Below, one piece after another: positions 25,668 to 26,034 of a stretch of DNA of 26,034 bases. Both the position numbers and the translations under genes were made by a program. The first letter of the stretch is position 1, and each line of letters opens with the position of its first letter. The stretch comes from Schizochytrium sp. CCTCC M209059 (taxonomy: Eukaryota; Sar; Bigyra; Thraustochytrida; Thraustochytriidae). The DNA lies in the NCBI GenBank assembly GCA_000818945.1, contig KN805393.1:539550-565583 (forward strand). The letters run 5' to 3'. The notes below the pieces were generated by a model. The model was given only the letters and a program-made list of their open reading frames with translations, was not told the DNA's origin and did not search any database.

Positions 25668-25845
25668 TCACAGTTGAACCAATCTCGTAATTTGCCTCAT
25701 AGCGATGGGGTGAAGGCCTTCCTTGGCTCTGCGCACAAAAAGCTCAATCTCGTGCTCTCCGAGTAGTTCGATGGACTCGCAGATGAGGTCAAATTCGTCG
25801 GCTCTTCTCCCACCCACCAACTCACATGGAATCCATCATTTGCAG
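25668..25845 (-). CDS. Unidentified gene, 3'-terminal coding exon (partial)
   Basis: On the minus strand, from an in-frame TGA near 25845 to the TGA at 25668-25670, the frame is open and looks coding: ADEFDLICESIELLGEHEIE, then LFVRRAKEGLHPIAMRQ, ending TRLVQL. It is amphipathic and helical, with no Met placed as a start, so an upstream exon beyond an intron is likely; candidate AG acceptors lie at about 25802-25808, just before the Ala-Asp-Glu-Phe stretch. I cannot name it. The right boundary is therefore approximate. Confidence 0.4.
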
Positions 25846-26034
25846 CCGGCCTGACTGTGAGTATGTTTCCTTACTTTACCGCGGCGTGCAGTGCGGCCCA
25901 CCAACGTAAAGTAAAGCAAAGCACACACAGAGTGGGTCCGGGGTGAATGCCGGACTAGGCCCCAGAATGGAGCCAAATTATGTGCAGCCGCGGAAAAGAG
26001 AAAAAGGAGAAAAGAAGGGGAAAGGATCGGGTAG
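25846..26034. other. Right-edge sequence, possibly intron of the partial minus-strand gene
   Basis: No coding frame is recognised. It contains a 9-bp inverted repeat TTACTTTAC/GTAAAGTAA (about 25871-25914) around a GC-rich loop and ends in a purine-rich AAAGGAGAAAAG tract. Confidence 0.35.

Overview
The window looks like nuclear DNA of a gene-dense, intron-poor, GC-rich unicellular eukaryote. The protein set (Arp2/3 subunit, prefoldin, prohibitin, ER/Golgi glycan enzymes, animal-type phenylalanine hydroxylase, sulfatase beside a Golgi sulfotransferase) together with very long microsatellites and only two introns I can model would fit a thraustochytrid/labyrinthulomycete-like stramenopile. The taxon is an inference; no rRNA or other marker is present.

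Layout. 2-503: 3' end of a membrane-protein gene with a short intron. 548-2943: an AT-richer block holding a broken dihydrofolate reductase (minus) and, head to head, a repeat-containing acidic/basic protein whose frame is cut by one TAG. 2944-5210: mostly non-coding, with microsatellites and a possible 41-residue membrane micropeptide. 5211-6635: phenylalanine 4-hydroxylase. 6636-7866: non-coding, with a 39-bp tandem repeat. 7867-8825: prefoldin subunit 2 (minus) divergent from a small coiled-coil protein (plus). 9291-13016: an arylsulfatase (minus) divergent from a type II Golgi sulfotransferase (plus). 13489-17235: a 1248-residue ER mannosidase-like protein (minus) that carries an OS-9-type MRH lectin domain in front of an EDEM-type GH47 domain and a PA domain. 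17776-18483: PRKRIP1 homologue (plus). 18668-19195: ARPC3 (minus). 20302-21320: prohibitin with one 164-nt intron (minus). 21902-22425: about 131 perfect TGAA units. 23763-25562: a PGAP4-like GPI glycosyltransferase (plus). 25668-~25845: 3' end of an unidentified minus-strand gene.

How it fits together. Four of the genes act on glycans of the secretory pathway: N-glycan trimming for ERAD, GPI side-chain addition, and adding and removing sulfate. Three pairs are head to head over short intergenic regions, so shared promoters are likely. The strongest novelty candidate is the MRH-GH47-PA fusion, which would join in one chain the ERAD glycan trimmer (EDEM/Htm1) and the glycan reader (OS-9/Yos9). 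Second-tier observations are the decaying DHFR block, a palindromic octamer TAGGCCTA found six times and only in non-coding DNA, and microsatellites lying just upstream of most start codons.
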